From NCBI GenBank assembly GCA_021018815.1, contig JAITYX010000012.1:6745001-6809000 (forward strand): DNA of 64,000 nucleotides, read 5' to 3'. The stretch's first letter is position 1; the number at the start of each line of letters is the position of its first letter. Origin of the DNA: Talinum fruticosum. Lineage: Eukaryota; Streptophyta; Magnoliopsida; Caryophyllales; Talinaceae. Below, one piece after another: positions 10,390 to 21,353 of the stretch. The notes beneath the pieces were generated by a model that did no database searches, was not told the origin of the DNA, and was given only the letters and a program-made list of their open reading frames with translations. Made by a program: the position numbers and the translations under genes.

Positions 10390-11500
10390 TAACAATTAAT
10401 CTTGGGTCAATTAATCAACCTCAAGATGTTAAGATCGGGAAAACATTGGACCCGGAAGAGCGAAGCAAATTTACTTCGCTCCTTACAGAGTTTATATATG
10501 TCTTTGCATAGTCCAACAAAGACACGTCGAGTATTAATCCCGACGATAGCGGAACATAAAATTCCTATTTATGAAGCTAGCTTAGCAGAAGTTGAGGAGG
10601 TTGAAACCCGAGTGGGCTTTGAAGAATAAGGAAGAGGTCTAGAAGCGAGTTAGAGGTCGGGTCTATCAAGGTAGTTCACTATCCTTTTTGAGTAGCAAAT
10701 ATAGTACCAATTTCGAAGAAAGACGGCAAGGTTCGTATGTGTGTCGACTTCAGAAATTTGAATAAGGCCAATCTCAAAGACGATTTTTTGCTGCCTCATA
10801 TCGACATCCTTGTAGATAATACTGGGGTCACGCTTGGCTCATGTTCATGGACAATTATGTTGGGTATAATCAAGTGAAGATGGCTGAAGAGGATATGGAA
10901 AAGACAATCTACATCACTCAATGGGGACTTACTCCAATGTAGTGATGCCATTTGGGCTCAAGAATGCTTTGGTGCAATGTATGAAAGGACAGCAACAACC
11001 TTATTCCATGATATGATCCACAAAGAAGCTGAAGTTTACGTGGATGACATGATCATAAAGTCCAAACAAAGGGCAGGGCACCTACCCAACCTAAGGAAAT
11101 TTTTCCAGAGACTTAGGAAATACAAAATGCACCTTAACCCTCAAAAGTGTGCCTTTGGAATGACCTCCGACAAATTGCTAGGTTATGTTGTCGATCTTAG
11201 AGGAATTGAAGTTGATCCATCCAAGATAAAAGGCAATAAGGAGATCTCTCCTCCAAGCATAGAAAAAGAAATAAGGGGTTTCCTAGGACATGTACAAGTA
11301 CATCGGTCATTTTATATCAAAACTAACTATGGTCTCAGTGAACCTATTTTCAAGAAGTTGAAGAAAGGATGTGAGCCCATTTGGGATGTTGAGTGCCAAC
11401 AAGAATTCGAGAAGGTTAAGGAATACCTAGCTAATCCTCCATTACTAGTTCCGCCCCAACCAGGGAAACCTTTGCTTTTGTATCTCACCACGATGGAAAC
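10390..11500 (+). pseudogene. Tat B: reverse transcriptase
   Basis: 'KIGKTLDPEE'-like linker at about 10425, 'IAEHKIPIYEA' at 10548-10580, 'MCVDFRNLNKA' at about 10737 and 'LPHIDILVDN' at about 10790. After a frameshift comes the long open frame 10977-11525, which begins in the palm and carries YVDD at 11037-11048, the catalytic Asp pair. 'LNPQKCAFGM' and 'LGYVVDLRGIEVDPSKI' (thumb) follow. The N-terminal half is broken by stops and a frameshift near 10830. The C-terminal half is the best-preserved RT stretch in the window. Confidence 0.85.
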
Positions 11501-11860
11501 GACTATGGGAGCCATGCTAGCTTAACGAGAAGAGAAAGAACAACGTGCGATCTACTACCTTTGTAAGAAGTTCCTAGATTATGAGACTAGATACACGCCA
11601 TTAGAGAAGACATCATTGACACTAGTTTAGGTTACAAAGAACCTCGGACACATATGTTAGCCCACACGGTACATGTGGTGGCACCTATGGATCCAATTAA
11701 GTATATACTTGAGCAACCAACTATCGAGTAGCAAGATAGCAAGATGGATTGTCATCGTTGTCGAATTTGAACTCATGTTCGTCCCTCAAAAAGCGATCAA
11801 AGGAAGGATAATTTCAGAATTCTTAGGTGATTTACCCGTACCTAAATCACAACCAAAACA
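11440..11860 (+). pseudogene. Tat B: RNase H domain
   Basis: Starts with 'KPLLLYLTTMETTMGAMLA', continues after a stop as 'EQRAIYYLCKKFLDYETRYT' and 'PLEKTSLTLV' and ends 'IARWIVIVVEFELMFVPQKA' and 'KGRIISEFL' in the frame 11673-11948. It degrades the RNA strand of the RNA-DNA hybrid during reverse transcription. At least two stops and a frameshift are present. Confidence 0.75.
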
Positions 11861-11869
11861 CCTTGACTT

Positions 11870-12345
11870 TCCGGATGAAGATATTTTACAAGTAGAGGTG
11901 GACATTTTGGCAATGTACTTCGATGGCGCTTCCAATCGAAAGGCTTAGGAGTAGGGGTTCTTCTATTCTCACCGGAGGGAGCACATACTCCCATTTCGAT
12001 CAAACTAGACTTTAAAGTCGCAAATAATGCGGCAGAGTACGAAGCTTGCATCACATGACTTGAAGCTGCTACAGAGATTGGGGTCAAGAATATTAAGGTT
12101 TTCGGTGACACCGGTTTAATCATCAATCAGATTTCGCAAAGGTGGAAGTTACGTACTGAAGCCTTGACACCCTACCAAGCATATTTGATAGAATTATCTA
12201 AGCGTTTTCATAACATCTCTTTCACTTACCTTCCAAAGGATGATAACCAATCCGCGGATGCACTAGCTAAGTAGGCATCCATGATCAATATCCCTACCGA
12301 CATTCATTCATTGCCCGTTCACATTGAGCGATGGAGTCGCCCTAC
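11870..12345 (+). pseudogene. Tat B: second (archaeal-type) RNase H
   Basis: 'MYFDGASNRKA' at 11914-11946 is the first-strand motif of archaeal/plant Tat-type RNase H, with the catalytic Asp. After a frameshift come 'SPEGAHTPISIKLDFKVANN' and 'AAEYEACIT', where a catalytic Glu is expected, then a 'GDTGLIINQI' block and 'YLPKDDNQSADALAK' near 12230-12275 with the last acidic residues. It ends with 'MINIPTDIHSLPVHIE'. This domain between RNase H and integrase is the hallmark of the Tat clade. Confidence 0.8.
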
Positions 12346-13119
12346 ACACGTCCGCACATTAGAAGTGTCTAATACTTACCATACCGAGTTCGTATCATGA
12401 CATTTGTCAATATCTAGATAAACAAGAGTATCCCTTGGACTCCACACATAGAGCCTAATGAACCATCGGGATGTTAGATGCCCAATTCTTTATCAATTAA
12501 GGGCAAGCTGTACAAGAAAATCGGTTTTGGGATTAGCTTACTTTGTGGTAACCACCATGAAGCAAAACGCTTCATGGATGAGATTCATGGTGGGGAGTGT
12601 GGACCTTATATGGGTAAGATGCTGGTCTAAAAGGTTCGGAGATTTCGCTATTACTGGTCGACCATGGCGGCGATTGCCATGATTTTGTTAGAAGGTCCTA
12701 TAAATGTCCGGTGTATGCAAATTTACAACACCAACCACCATTATTTCTCACAACCATAGCTTCCCCTTTGCAATTCTCGGTTTGGTAAATAAACATTATT
12801 GGTAAGGTGACCTCTAAGGGAACAATTGGTCATGAATTCGTGCTAGTAGCAATTGACTACTTCACGTCAAAACATGTAGCCAAATTCATTACCCGAAATA
12901 TCATTTGTCGTTATGGGGTGCCCTACGAGCTAATTAGTGATCATGGTAGTCATTTTAAGAAGAAGGTAGCAGATTTGCTGGACAAATACAAGATCTAACA
13001 TCATAAATCATCCCCCTATTGCCCTCGGACCAACGAAGCAATTGAAGCCGTTAATAAAAATATTTGTAAATTAGTGGAGAAGATAGCGAGTTACTTATAA
13101 GGATTGGCCGACAAGCTGC

Positions 13120-13130
13120 CTTTCGCTTTA
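13120..13130. repeat. Target-site duplication, left copy (Mutator-like insertion)
   Basis: CTTTCGCTTTA directly before the inverted repeat; the identical 11-mer follows the element at 14027-14037. Joining the flanks restores the integrase reading seen in the other Tat copies. Confidence 0.85.
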
Positions 13131-14026
13131 AAAAACTACGCTAAGGTACCTCGAGTTCTTGTCAAACTATTTTTAGACCCAAAGTTCCGAAAAATGATTC
13201 TAAGTCGCCCTAAATTATGGTGTAAACTATATTGGTGGCCCAAATCCGGCCCGGAGGGTTAACGAAGGTGTAAAATTTCTATAATACCCATCTTCTTCTT
13301 CCTCTCCTCTCGTTACCCCACTCAAAATCGAAAACCCTCAACGCCCTCATCCTCCTATCTCTCCTCTTCGTCATCACCTTACCTAGAAACCTTAAGCCAC
13401 TATAATTCTTTTCCCACTCGGCTTCCATTGCTACCCGAAGAAACCCGAGCCTTCACACCTTTGTCCAGTTCTCTCTATACTCTTTCCACATGCCGAAACC
13501 CGAAACAAAAGCATCTATCTCTCTCTCAAATCTCTATCCATAATCGAATATTAGGGCATTTAATTCAGGATCCGGGCAACACAAGAAGGCAACGACTATG
13601 AGCTATAAACGGGTGAGCAAGCATAACCAAGCAAGGGGGTGGACGGCGATAGGTGAATTGATATGTTGATTGAAGCGATATTTTGGTCGTTAATTGGATT
13701 TGTCTGGTCCGGTAGAGATAGGGGTATTATAGATTTCCTTCATTTTAGGTGCTTTCCAATGGTGGAGCTCTTTGAGGCCATTACCATGGGAGATTGAGAG
13801 AGAGAGACTTTGAGAGGGGAAGTGGATGAAGTTGAGGGTAAATTTGGGCTTTTAACTCTAATTTTTAAAAATCCCGCCTAAACTCTCGATTTTCTAACGT
13901 TATTAGCCGGATTTGGGCCACCAATATATTTTACACCGTAATTTAGGGGACTTACAATCATTTTTCAGAACTTTGGGTCTAAAAATAGTTTGACAAGAAC
14001 TCGAGGTACCTCAGCGTAGTTTTACG
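13131..14026. mobile_element. Non-autonomous Mutator-like element, 896 bp
   Basis: Terminal inverted repeats of about 115 bp. The left begins AAAAACTACGC, and the right, reversed, reads the same after four extra bases. A shared core GGTACCTCGAGTTCTTGTC continues through 'AGACCCAAAGTTC' and 'GGTGGCCCAAATCCGG' with few mismatches. The flanking duplication is up to 11 bp (9-11 bp is the Mutator range). The middle (about 13260-13880) has no transposase. It holds a C/T-rich stretch and a G/A-rich stretch that could be captured host sequence, but no protein is recognisable. Insertion was into the integrase of B and is therefore younger than B. Confidence 0.85.
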
Positions 14027-14037
14027 CTTTCGCTTTA
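14027..14037. repeat. Target-site duplication, right copy (Mutator-like insertion)
   Basis: CTTTCGCTTTA, identical to 13120-13130. Confidence 0.85.
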
Positions 14038-14515
14038 TAGGGTTATCAAAATTCTGTTATGCCTCTATGGGAGCAATGCGTTACTCCCTAGTTTATAGCA
14101 TGGAAGCAGTCCTTCCAATCGAGATTGCCATTTCCTCGTTAAGGATAATTGATGAAAGCCAAATTCTAGAAGTAGAATAGGCTAAAGCGCGCTATGAAGA
14201 GTTAGTGTTATTGGATGAGAGGCGCCTTAACGCCTTGCACAATGTCCATGTTTACGAGATGCGTATATCAAGGGTATTTAATAAGAAAGTTAAGCCTCAA
14301 AATTTGCAAATTGGAGATTTAGTTCTTGAGGAGATACGAGCGCCAATTCAAGACCCACAAGGGAAATTTAAGCCCAATTGGTAAGGCCCATTTGTACTTA
14401 ATCGGATCTTACCTAGCGAAGCGGTGAAATTAACTAATTTAGATGGGGAAGAGATTTTCCAAGTACACGAACATAGATCAACTGAAGAAGTATTATATCT
14501 AGCACAACCCTAAAC

Positions 14516-14960
14516 AACGAGGCCAAGCCCGGCCCAACCAGGCAAGGTTATGGTACGCGCCGGCCACCACGGGGATAACGGTGGGTTGGTCGGGCCGAGT
14601 TCTTTCTTTTGACTCTGTAATTTTCTTTTAACTATTTGATTAGATGGTTCCCGTATTTACTTCTCCGACGGTCCAATTAGGAGGTCCGTTCGTATCTTTT
14701 ATTTATTTTTGAGGGCGATCCAATTAGGCGGTCCGTTGGTATCTTTTATTTATTTTAAGGGTGGTCCAATTAGGTGCTCCAATTTATTTATTTATTTTAC
14801 CTCTAAGGGAGCGATAAAATATAAAAGTATAGCATAAATACTTACTTTTATTTAATAATAGGTAAGCCTACTACTTACCCGAATACATAGCTAATAAAAG
14901 GGAAATCATTGCAAGCACACTACTTGTAAAATACCAATAACTTAAGCTGTAAAGAGGCAA
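14516..14960 (+). other. Tat B 3' untranslated region
   Basis: Non-coding stretch after integrase. A G/C-rich opening (about 14520-14600, 'CGGCCCAACCAGGC') and repeated 'GGTCCAATTAGG' blocks (about 14669, 14709, 14764) recur in D (22500-22900) and partly in E (56630-56930). It ends where the antisense gene ends. Confidence 0.65.
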
Positions 14961-16600
14961 AACTAAACCTCCTTTTCTTTTATTCTATCATAAGTTCTAT
15001 TCTAAAAAGATCTAAGTCGTAGTCTATCTTTGCTTTCTTTCCTTTAGGATCGGTAGACTCAACTTCTTCATCTCGGGTGCGTTCCTTTATTCTTCAATTC
15101 TGTGGGCCCTCCTTTGTTCAGCTTCTTTGGCTTTAGTTCTCTTCAATGAACGCATTTAGCCACCCGAGGGTTTATTTTGTGAATTTGGAGAGGGGCAGCA
15201 GTAGGGATAGCTTCCTCGGGGTCTATCTCTCTGGTTGGGGATCTAATTCTATCCACTCTAGATAACGAGGAGAAACGAAGTGTTGGGTGTGCCTAGAGGT
15301 GTCAACAACTTTGTCAAGTTCATCCAGTATTCGGGCCACGACTTTGTCCGATTCATGACTACCAAACCCTTTGAACAATTCAAAGGTAGCACGCCAAATG
15401 TAGTCCAACAAAGGAATCATTTGTTATCTTCCCATCTCGCCACAACAAACGGTCGGGAAGTAGTAGGTATTGTTCTCTACAGCCAGCAGACATATAAAAG
15501 GGTGCTCGCGAGGTATGCGCTTTGAACTGGGACATATTCCAATACACAATGTACCAAACTACACTGTGATTCTTAAGGTATTCCTTCTACCAAGAAGTCG
15601 GGTGATTAGCTACCATCACTTATCGTTTTCGTTGGCAGAAGTGAATCGCCGTACGCATCGACTTTTGGAGGAGCCTGAATCACATTTAGATGCTTCATCA
15701 ACCAGATCTGCACATCATTTATGCAAAATTAAAATTAGTGTCTTGCATAGTGAAGATCTAATCTTTTAGGCCCAACAGGAGAAAAATAATTTAAAAAGGG
15801 GAAACGAAAATTGAAAAGGAGCGAAATTTAGAGTCTTTCAACGTGAACGGGAGGCGTTTTCAACCTGCGTGGCACGGGACAACCATCATGTGGCCGGCGC
15901 CGCCGAACGGTCCATGCTCTTTGGTCTCATCTGTCATCATGTGCTTACCTGTAACAACAAGCGGCTCCAGGAGATGTCTTCTCGGGAATTGGCTTCAACC
16001 CGGTCTAAGCCTATGATTGTCTCAACAACTACTAAGGGAGTTAGAGAACAATAATTCTCTAATTGTTCAACTAAACTCAATAGTTCAGCTGGCGCCAAGT
16101 CCCCGTCACCTCCTACTAGCAGGAATCCACCTATCGGATAGGTGATGATGGCTTGTAGCCTCTGGAAAATGATTACTTTAGTGAAGGCATACATGTTTCA
16201 ATAGTGTTTCATTAGGTTGGTCATATTTACTCAATTCCCAATTAGAATCCACCCTAGATTCTTATTGCTTAGTTTCAACTAGTATTTCTAAGTCTCGTGG
16301 GGATTTTTCAATGATTTGGGTATGACTAGTTTTGTTTGCCTATAACTGCCTAGTATAGCATCGAATTCTTCGAGCGAGGGGCACGGTTCCTTAGCCCCAA
16401 ACCTAAAGATATGATTGTGAGGATCCCAAAAGGCCACAGCAGCCCTTAAGAAGGTCTAATAAACCTTCTCCTCGCAAATGCTTGAATAGGACATTACTGC
16501 ACTGTAGTTTGATTACTTATATCTGTCCTTTTACTCATCTCATGCATCCATCGTGTTAGCTCAATCATGAAATTCATATATTTTGGACAAAAGTAGAGTA
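14960..16600 (-). pseudogene. Tat B antisense gene: DUF7745-like protein with one intron
   Basis: Gene on the strand opposite to pol, between integrase and 3' LTR. Reading from high to low coordinates: a start region near 16570 ('WMHEMS'), 'AFWDPHNHIFRFGAKEPCPS' near 16440-16380, 'AIITYPIGGFLLVGGDGDLA' and 'LTPLVVVETIIGLDRVEAN' (16194 down to 15980), donor CAG|GTAAGC at 15949/15948, intron of 241 bp, acceptor TGTGCAG at 15708. Then 'IWLMKHLN', 'YLEWIELDPQPE' near 15240 and a Lys/Glu/Arg-rich tail to about 14960. The 'FWDP.YH.FRFG' and 'LVVVET..GLDRV' patterns match DUF7745-type proteins often linked to plant retrotransposons. The function is unknown. Stops occur in both exons. D carries the same gene in the same relative orientation. 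Confidence 0.65.
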
Positions 16601-16868
16601 TATAGTATGCTCGTAGTTTGGTTCAAACAAGGGTTTTTAGTTAGGCTATTTTTTTTTCGAGTACCAGCTTGGATGCTATCTATACTTGGTTTTCCGGAGT
16701 TATTAGAGTCCTACCGCAACTCGATCACTGCACGATCGACAACACCCTGCAGTGCACGGGTGGTGGGTGTCGGCTATAGCCCCGGTCAGGCCCATTCTGC
16801 AGTTTTGAATGGCCCGAGCACTCCTTGGACCTTATTATTTTCCTACCCCAGTCCGTTGCTCGCACACT
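16600..16868. other. Tat B UTR, no recognisable gene
   Basis: Lies upstream of the antisense gene, hence may contain its promoter. The open frame 16583-16939 has no recognisable motif. Nothing else is seen. Confidence 0.4.
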
Positions 16869-17272
16869 TGTTTTTGGACCATGCACTTGTGATTGTCTTT
16901 TTTTATTTTATTATTTTCTTTTGGGGGAATGGGGGCTAGTGCAATTTTTTTTTGATTTGTCATTGCAAATTTCCTTAAGTCCTTTTTGCATCATATTAAA
17001 TAAAAGAACACATTTCTTAGACTTGAGTCTTGCATTTCATCCCATTGCATAAGAGTCCTCATTACAAAGACTGTTTTTGGACCATGCACTTGTGATTGTC
17101 TTTTTTTTATTTTATTATTTTCTTTTGGGGGAATGGGGGCTAGTGCAATTTTTTTTTTATTTGTCATTGTAAATTTCCTTAAGTCCTTTTTGCATCATAT
17201 TAAATAAAAGAACACATTTCTTAGACTTGAGTCTTGCATTTCATCCCATTGCATAAGAGTCCTCATTACAAA
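16869..17272. repeat. 203-bp tandem duplication, two nearly identical units
   Basis: The unit from TGTTTTTGGACCATGCACTT (16869) to CATTACAAAG is repeated from 17072, offset 203 bp. Differences are few: one or two T-run lengths and a handful of substitutions. It was therefore duplicated much later than the general decay of B. It sits just upstream of the antisense gene. Confidence 0.9.
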
Positions 17273-18686
17273 GCAAATACTAAATAAACAAACACCCTAC
17301 AAGGGACTTCCTAATCATCATCAATGGAAGCGAGTAAGGAATCTTTTAAACACCGCCATTAGAATCGTCATCAAAGATGTAATTCCCGAAGTCCTCTAAG
17401 ACGGATGTTGAGAACTTACAACCTTCACCACCTTAATAAGAGCTACCTCCGCAGTCCCATGATTGCGAAGCTTCATGGATTGGCCTGCTGTATGAAGAAG
17501 GAGGGAAATAAAGAGGATTTATGTGACGGTCGAAAGCCTACAAGGGCAAGATGTTTAAGCTCTCCTTAGAAAAGCTAGGTCCCGCACTGAAGCACTAGGC
17601 CCGAAAGTTCTAGGTCCCGCCTCGAAAGCACTCCTATGATGCGCACGTCATGAAGAACGTCATGAACAACCTTGTCTAACAGTACTACTAGAAGGTCCTT
17701 GTTGGCCGGATGGGTGTGTTTGTGCCCGGGTACACTAGGAAGACTACCGGAGGGAGGTGCTCTAGATCGGTGCCTCTACAAGAATGATTGGGTAATTAGC
17801 ACTCACTAAAAGCTCAATAAAATTAGCACTCTACTAATTAAGGACTTACCCGGAAAGTAAGGAAGGATCGCCCAATAAGGATGTTTTGGATTCCCGAAAA
17901 GCGATTAAAGATTAATAGACATAGTCCAGGATTGTTCTCGGTCATTATATGAAAATCAATACTATTCTATTAGCCAAATATACTTTTAGCATACAACTAG
18001 AAGTGAAGAGCATGAATTCTTACCCCGCCCCAATTTCTAGGGAAAGAATGCCCAACACATTCTTCCTTCAGATTTCGGGAATTCTTAAGTAACGAAGATA
18101 TTCCCGGGAAGAGTAACATCCACATCAAGGCTTAGGATATGGATGTCCGCCGGTGTGAGCTGCCGAAAGATGAAGTTAATTTCCACGTAAGAAATTCAGC
18201 TATGATAAGGAAAAAGTTGAGAACTCACCGGTTGGGTCATGATCCGTGCCACATGGTTGGCATAGGATGTGTTCAAGTTTAGAAATGAGGTAAAAGGATA
18301 CCCCAAAATAGCGGTTGCTTGCTCATTTTAGATGAAGAGAGCGAAAATAGAACATGGTCGGAGGTTAATCGGAACAAACGGAGGCCATGTGTTGACCCGA
18401 ATTTGAGGAAATCATTTAGCCAAGCTTCGATTAAAGAACGATCGAAGTTTCGAGCATCAAAATATACCAAGCTTCATGCTCGATCAAGCAAAGCTTCGGA
18501 TCCTCTTACCGGACTTTAGAACTCATGCATCCCGATCAAGTCCGGATCCCATTTTAGAGTTCGAGTTGGATTACCACCAATTCTAAACATCACACAATAC
18601 CTAATATCAAAAATCGAGGTAAGAACTCTTTACAGTCTACTTTGATCCTTCGTCTTTTTTAGACTCGGTCAAAGTAGGGGGCTAAC
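17273..18686 (+). other. Tat B 3' region up to the polypurine tract
   Basis: No coding sequence recognised. The stretch matches the reversed stretch 8480-7317, which shows it is a regular part of this Tat family. The polypurine tract AAAGTAGGGGG (18671-18681) followed by CTAAC lies just before the LTR. Confidence 0.7.
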
Positions 18687-20450
18687 TGTAGACACCTATA
18701 AAGTGTCCTCTCTTATCTCTTTAATTTTGTATTTTATTCTGCTGGCCCGATGATCAAATCCGGAGTCCTGTTTGAACATTTGGATCTCAAGCCGTGATTC
18801 GATTTGTGCGACATAAGCCGATAAACCACGACAAACCCCCACCACCAAATAAACGACCTTTTGCCTTGGGTCGGTCCACAAATCCCCCTTTCTTTCAGAG
18901 CGATCCAAGAACCGGGCCAAGCCTTAAAAGACGATGGAGTCCAGAGCCGTATACCGGGAAATTCAAAGTTCGAATACTACATTTTACTTTTGTCCAATAA
19001 GACAAGCAGTGAAGACTCGAAGATGGTGTTAAAATGTTGCATTTAATGATCACGAGCATCAAAGTGTTACATTTAAACTCTACAAAACAGTCCATATGAG
19101 ACTACGAGCTTTTCCCTTCAAAACGACGTCGTGGCCGGTGCTTGCAACCCCGAAGTTTTAAGTGAAACACTGCGTTTTGGCTTGGAGAATTATTTGGAAA
19201 CACGGTAGGGCACGAAACCCTAGGAGACCCCGGGTGGCCGACACCGCGAGCCGGGTTTTATTCGGTTTTATCCTCTCTATCAAGTTCAATCTCTTAATTT
19301 ATTAGCCCAGTTTTGTTTCTACTATTTTGGACTGCAGATCGCATGCAAACCCTATGTCATTTGTGACCTTGGTCTCTCCCTATAAATAGAGAGCCTTGGC
19401 TCTCATTCCCATATGGCTTTCTCCTATGCGTAATGCTGCAGAAAGCTAACCGGAGCACTCATAACTAAATGTTACTCTGCCGAAATTACTATAAACCATT
19501 CATCTTTTCGCTACTTACAGTAGTTAAATCCGTGCAATGAGCTAAAGAATATTAAGTTATTCTAATCTCTGGGAACTTATTCAACTGATCTTTCTTATTC
19601 TCTACATACATAGTTCATAAAAACAAGCCCTTTTCTTTGATTTGTCACCGCGCATCGGGAGATCCAGCGTAGAGATCCAGATTAGCAAGGTGGGACAACC
19701 TGATGGCAATCGTTCGGCCTTCAAACCGTTTATTTTATTTTTATGCTTCATTTATCGTTTTACGTGTTATGGATTAAAGAGATGTAATCATTTTTTAAAT
19801 TCCTCCCGCCTTGATGTAATTTTTTGGTTTTTCGCTTTTCTTTTCTTTTTTGCTTTCTTTATCGCTTTCTTGATTCGTTTTCCTTTGGTTCTGTTTGGCT
19901 GCTTGTTGTTTATTGTTTTAGCATGTTGTATGTTTATGTGTAGCATGTTATTTTAATATACTACTCAAACTAGTAATGGCCGTCTTTGAACGGGAGGAAT
20001 GGAAGGGTTTTTGCCAACATTTCGTACCCTCAACCCCGGATCCGATTCTCGGTTCAAAGACCGATGGAGTCAATTTTTATTTTTTCCATACACATTTCAT
20101 TATTCCCGGATCGGTGTTTTCACACTGGTGTGTCCCCGAAGCCTCACGACGAAACCCTAGTTTGTAATTTTATTTGTGCCTTAATTAGGAAATAATATCC
20201 GAGGAATTCTGAAAATAATTTATAAAATTAAAATAATTAATAAAACAACAATCAATTCAACCTAATTTAACTTGTTAGTTTGACTTAATAAAATTCGGGA
20301 CTCTTAGAATAAGGTTCAACCCACTTTCTAATATCCTTCTTCAAAACCATAAATCATTGTTTCCATTTTCAAAAACCATTATGCTAAAAGAGGCACGTGG
20401 GGAAGCCCAGCCCGGTCCCGGTTTAGGGTCCGCAGCCGTTGGTTCCTACA
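18687..20450 (+). mobile_element. Tat B 3' LTR, complete (1764 bp)
   Basis: Starts TGTAGACACC after the polypurine tract and ends GGTTCCTACA, so the ends form the inverted pair TGTAG/CTACA. The 5' LTR of E and reverse LTR parts at 4756-6030, 34273-34390 and 60612-61035 share it. A TATA box lies at 19381. The following bases ACAAG (20451-20455) would be the target duplication, but the 5' partner is lost. Confidence 0.85.
19381..19388 (+). promoter_or_regulatory. TATA box of Tat LTR
   Basis: TATAAATA about 695 bp into the LTR, in the context CTCTCCCTATAAATAGAGAG. The equivalent in E near 44555 has decayed ('CTATACAATGAGG'). Confidence 0.6.
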
Positions 20451-20559
20451 ACAAGTCTCCGAAAAATACACCTTTAATTCTCATATATAACTCTTCAAAA
20501 ATTATCCCCAAGAAAATTTCCACTACCTTTATGCCTTCAATTCTCAAAGTTGAACTCCA

Positions 20560-21172
20560 TCATAGAATTGACTCACTTGGATGCACGACATGAGCGAGGT
20601 TGAATGAGTAGGGTTATCCCATTATGGACAATACCATATTTAGCATTCGGAAGGTAAAGATCTATTGGACTTTACTAAGGGTTGTACTTGGCCTTTTGGG
20701 ATCCAGAATATCATGTATTCAGGTTTGGGAATAATGAAATGTGTCCCCTTTCAAATGAATTTAATACCATTATGGGCATTCCTCGTTGGACCAAAGCTGT
20801 GGTTCCGACACCTTATAATAAGATGTTTAAGACTTATAAATGTCTCCTAAGACTGAATAATAGGAATATGAGTTGGATTCTAATTAAGGACGAAATGCAT
20901 CCGATGAACTCGAATGCGCACTTCCGTCCGATGCACTCGTTAGGACTGACACATATTCAAAAGCGTCGGGCCATTATTACTTTCCTAATAGGTGGCTTCC
21001 TATTAGTGGGAGGCCATAGGGATATGGCGCCTGTTGTGCTATTGGACTTCATCGAGCAGTTGGAGGATCATCGCTCCCTTACTCCATTGATCATCGTAGA
21101 GACTATCGTAGTGTTGGACCAGGTTAAAGAAAATCCAAACGAGGACTTCGGACACAACCCCTGTTATTGCAA
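20560..21172 (+). pseudogene. Tat D antisense gene: DUF7745-like first exon
   Basis: The best-preserved copy of the antisense gene. The open frame 20682-21176 reads 'FWDPEYHVFRFGNNEMCPLS', 'NEFNTIMGIPRWTK', 'RRAIITFLIGGFLLVGGHRD', 'SLTPLIIVETIVVLDQVKEN'. Upstream 'WMHDMSEVE' near 20580 aligns with the start region of B but is in another frame with a stop. The exon ends at GCAA|GTAAGT (donor 21173), matching the donor position in B. It is antisense to pol of D, which runs on the reverse strand. DUF7745-like by pattern. The biochemical role is unknown. Confidence 0.7.
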
Positions 21173-21353
21173 GTAAGTAGTAAAAATATACGGGAATCAG
21201 CCGGTGGGGCTAGAAGGGCGGTGTTGGCCAACGGATCGCGATGCAGGGCCAGCAAGGTTAAAAAGCCCTCGGCTTTTCCTAAGACTCGCTTTTCCTCTTT
21301 TTCTCCATTTTTTTTATTTTGCTGTCTGTTAGGCTATAAATTAGGATGAATCT
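21173..21353 (+). other. Intron part of the D antisense gene, left of an inversion breakpoint
   Basis: GTAAGT start, T-rich middle and 'CTGTTAGGCTATAAATTAGG' align with the intron of B (reverse 15948-15708), up to 'TGAATCT' at 21353. The next bases (AAGAAAACC) are instead the pre-integrase linker of pol. The other half of the intron, with its acceptor, is at 23697-23659 on the reverse strand. Confidence 0.7.

Larger units (their letters stand above)
12400..14515 (+). pseudogene. Tat B: integrase, split by a Mutator-like insertion
   Basis: The zinc-finger part (about 12585-12760) has lost residues: 'RRSYKCPVYA' stands where copy D has 'KRCHKCQVYA'. The catalytic core in frame 12807-12998 keeps 'VAIDYFT' and 'ISDHGSHF' but lacks 12 residues between FT and SKHV that D and E have (36-nt in-frame deletion). 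The core Glu region follows at about 13030 ('AIEAVNKNI'). The gene is then interrupted at 13130 by a transposon and resumes at 14027 with 'SLVYSMEAVLPIEIAI'. The C-terminal part follows: 'NLQIGDLVLEEIRAPI' (14297-14345) and 'EAVKLTNLDGEEIF' to about 14460. The stop is near 14512. Confidence 0.85.
8480..20450 (+). mobile_element. Tat copy B, 5'-truncated Ty3/gypsy element with 3' LTR
   Basis: Order: protease, RT, RNase H, archaeal-type RNase H, integrase (split by a Mutator-like insertion), 3' UTR, antisense DUF7745-like gene, second UTR, polypurine tract, LTR. Gag, primer-binding site and 5' LTR are absent; homology with copy D starts near 8480. The 3' border is the LTR end CTACA at 20450. 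It abuts a reverse-strand Tat copy on both sides (7317-8480 and 20451 onward), which suggests B jumped into D and that its 5' part was then deleted together with some of D. Confidence 0.8.
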
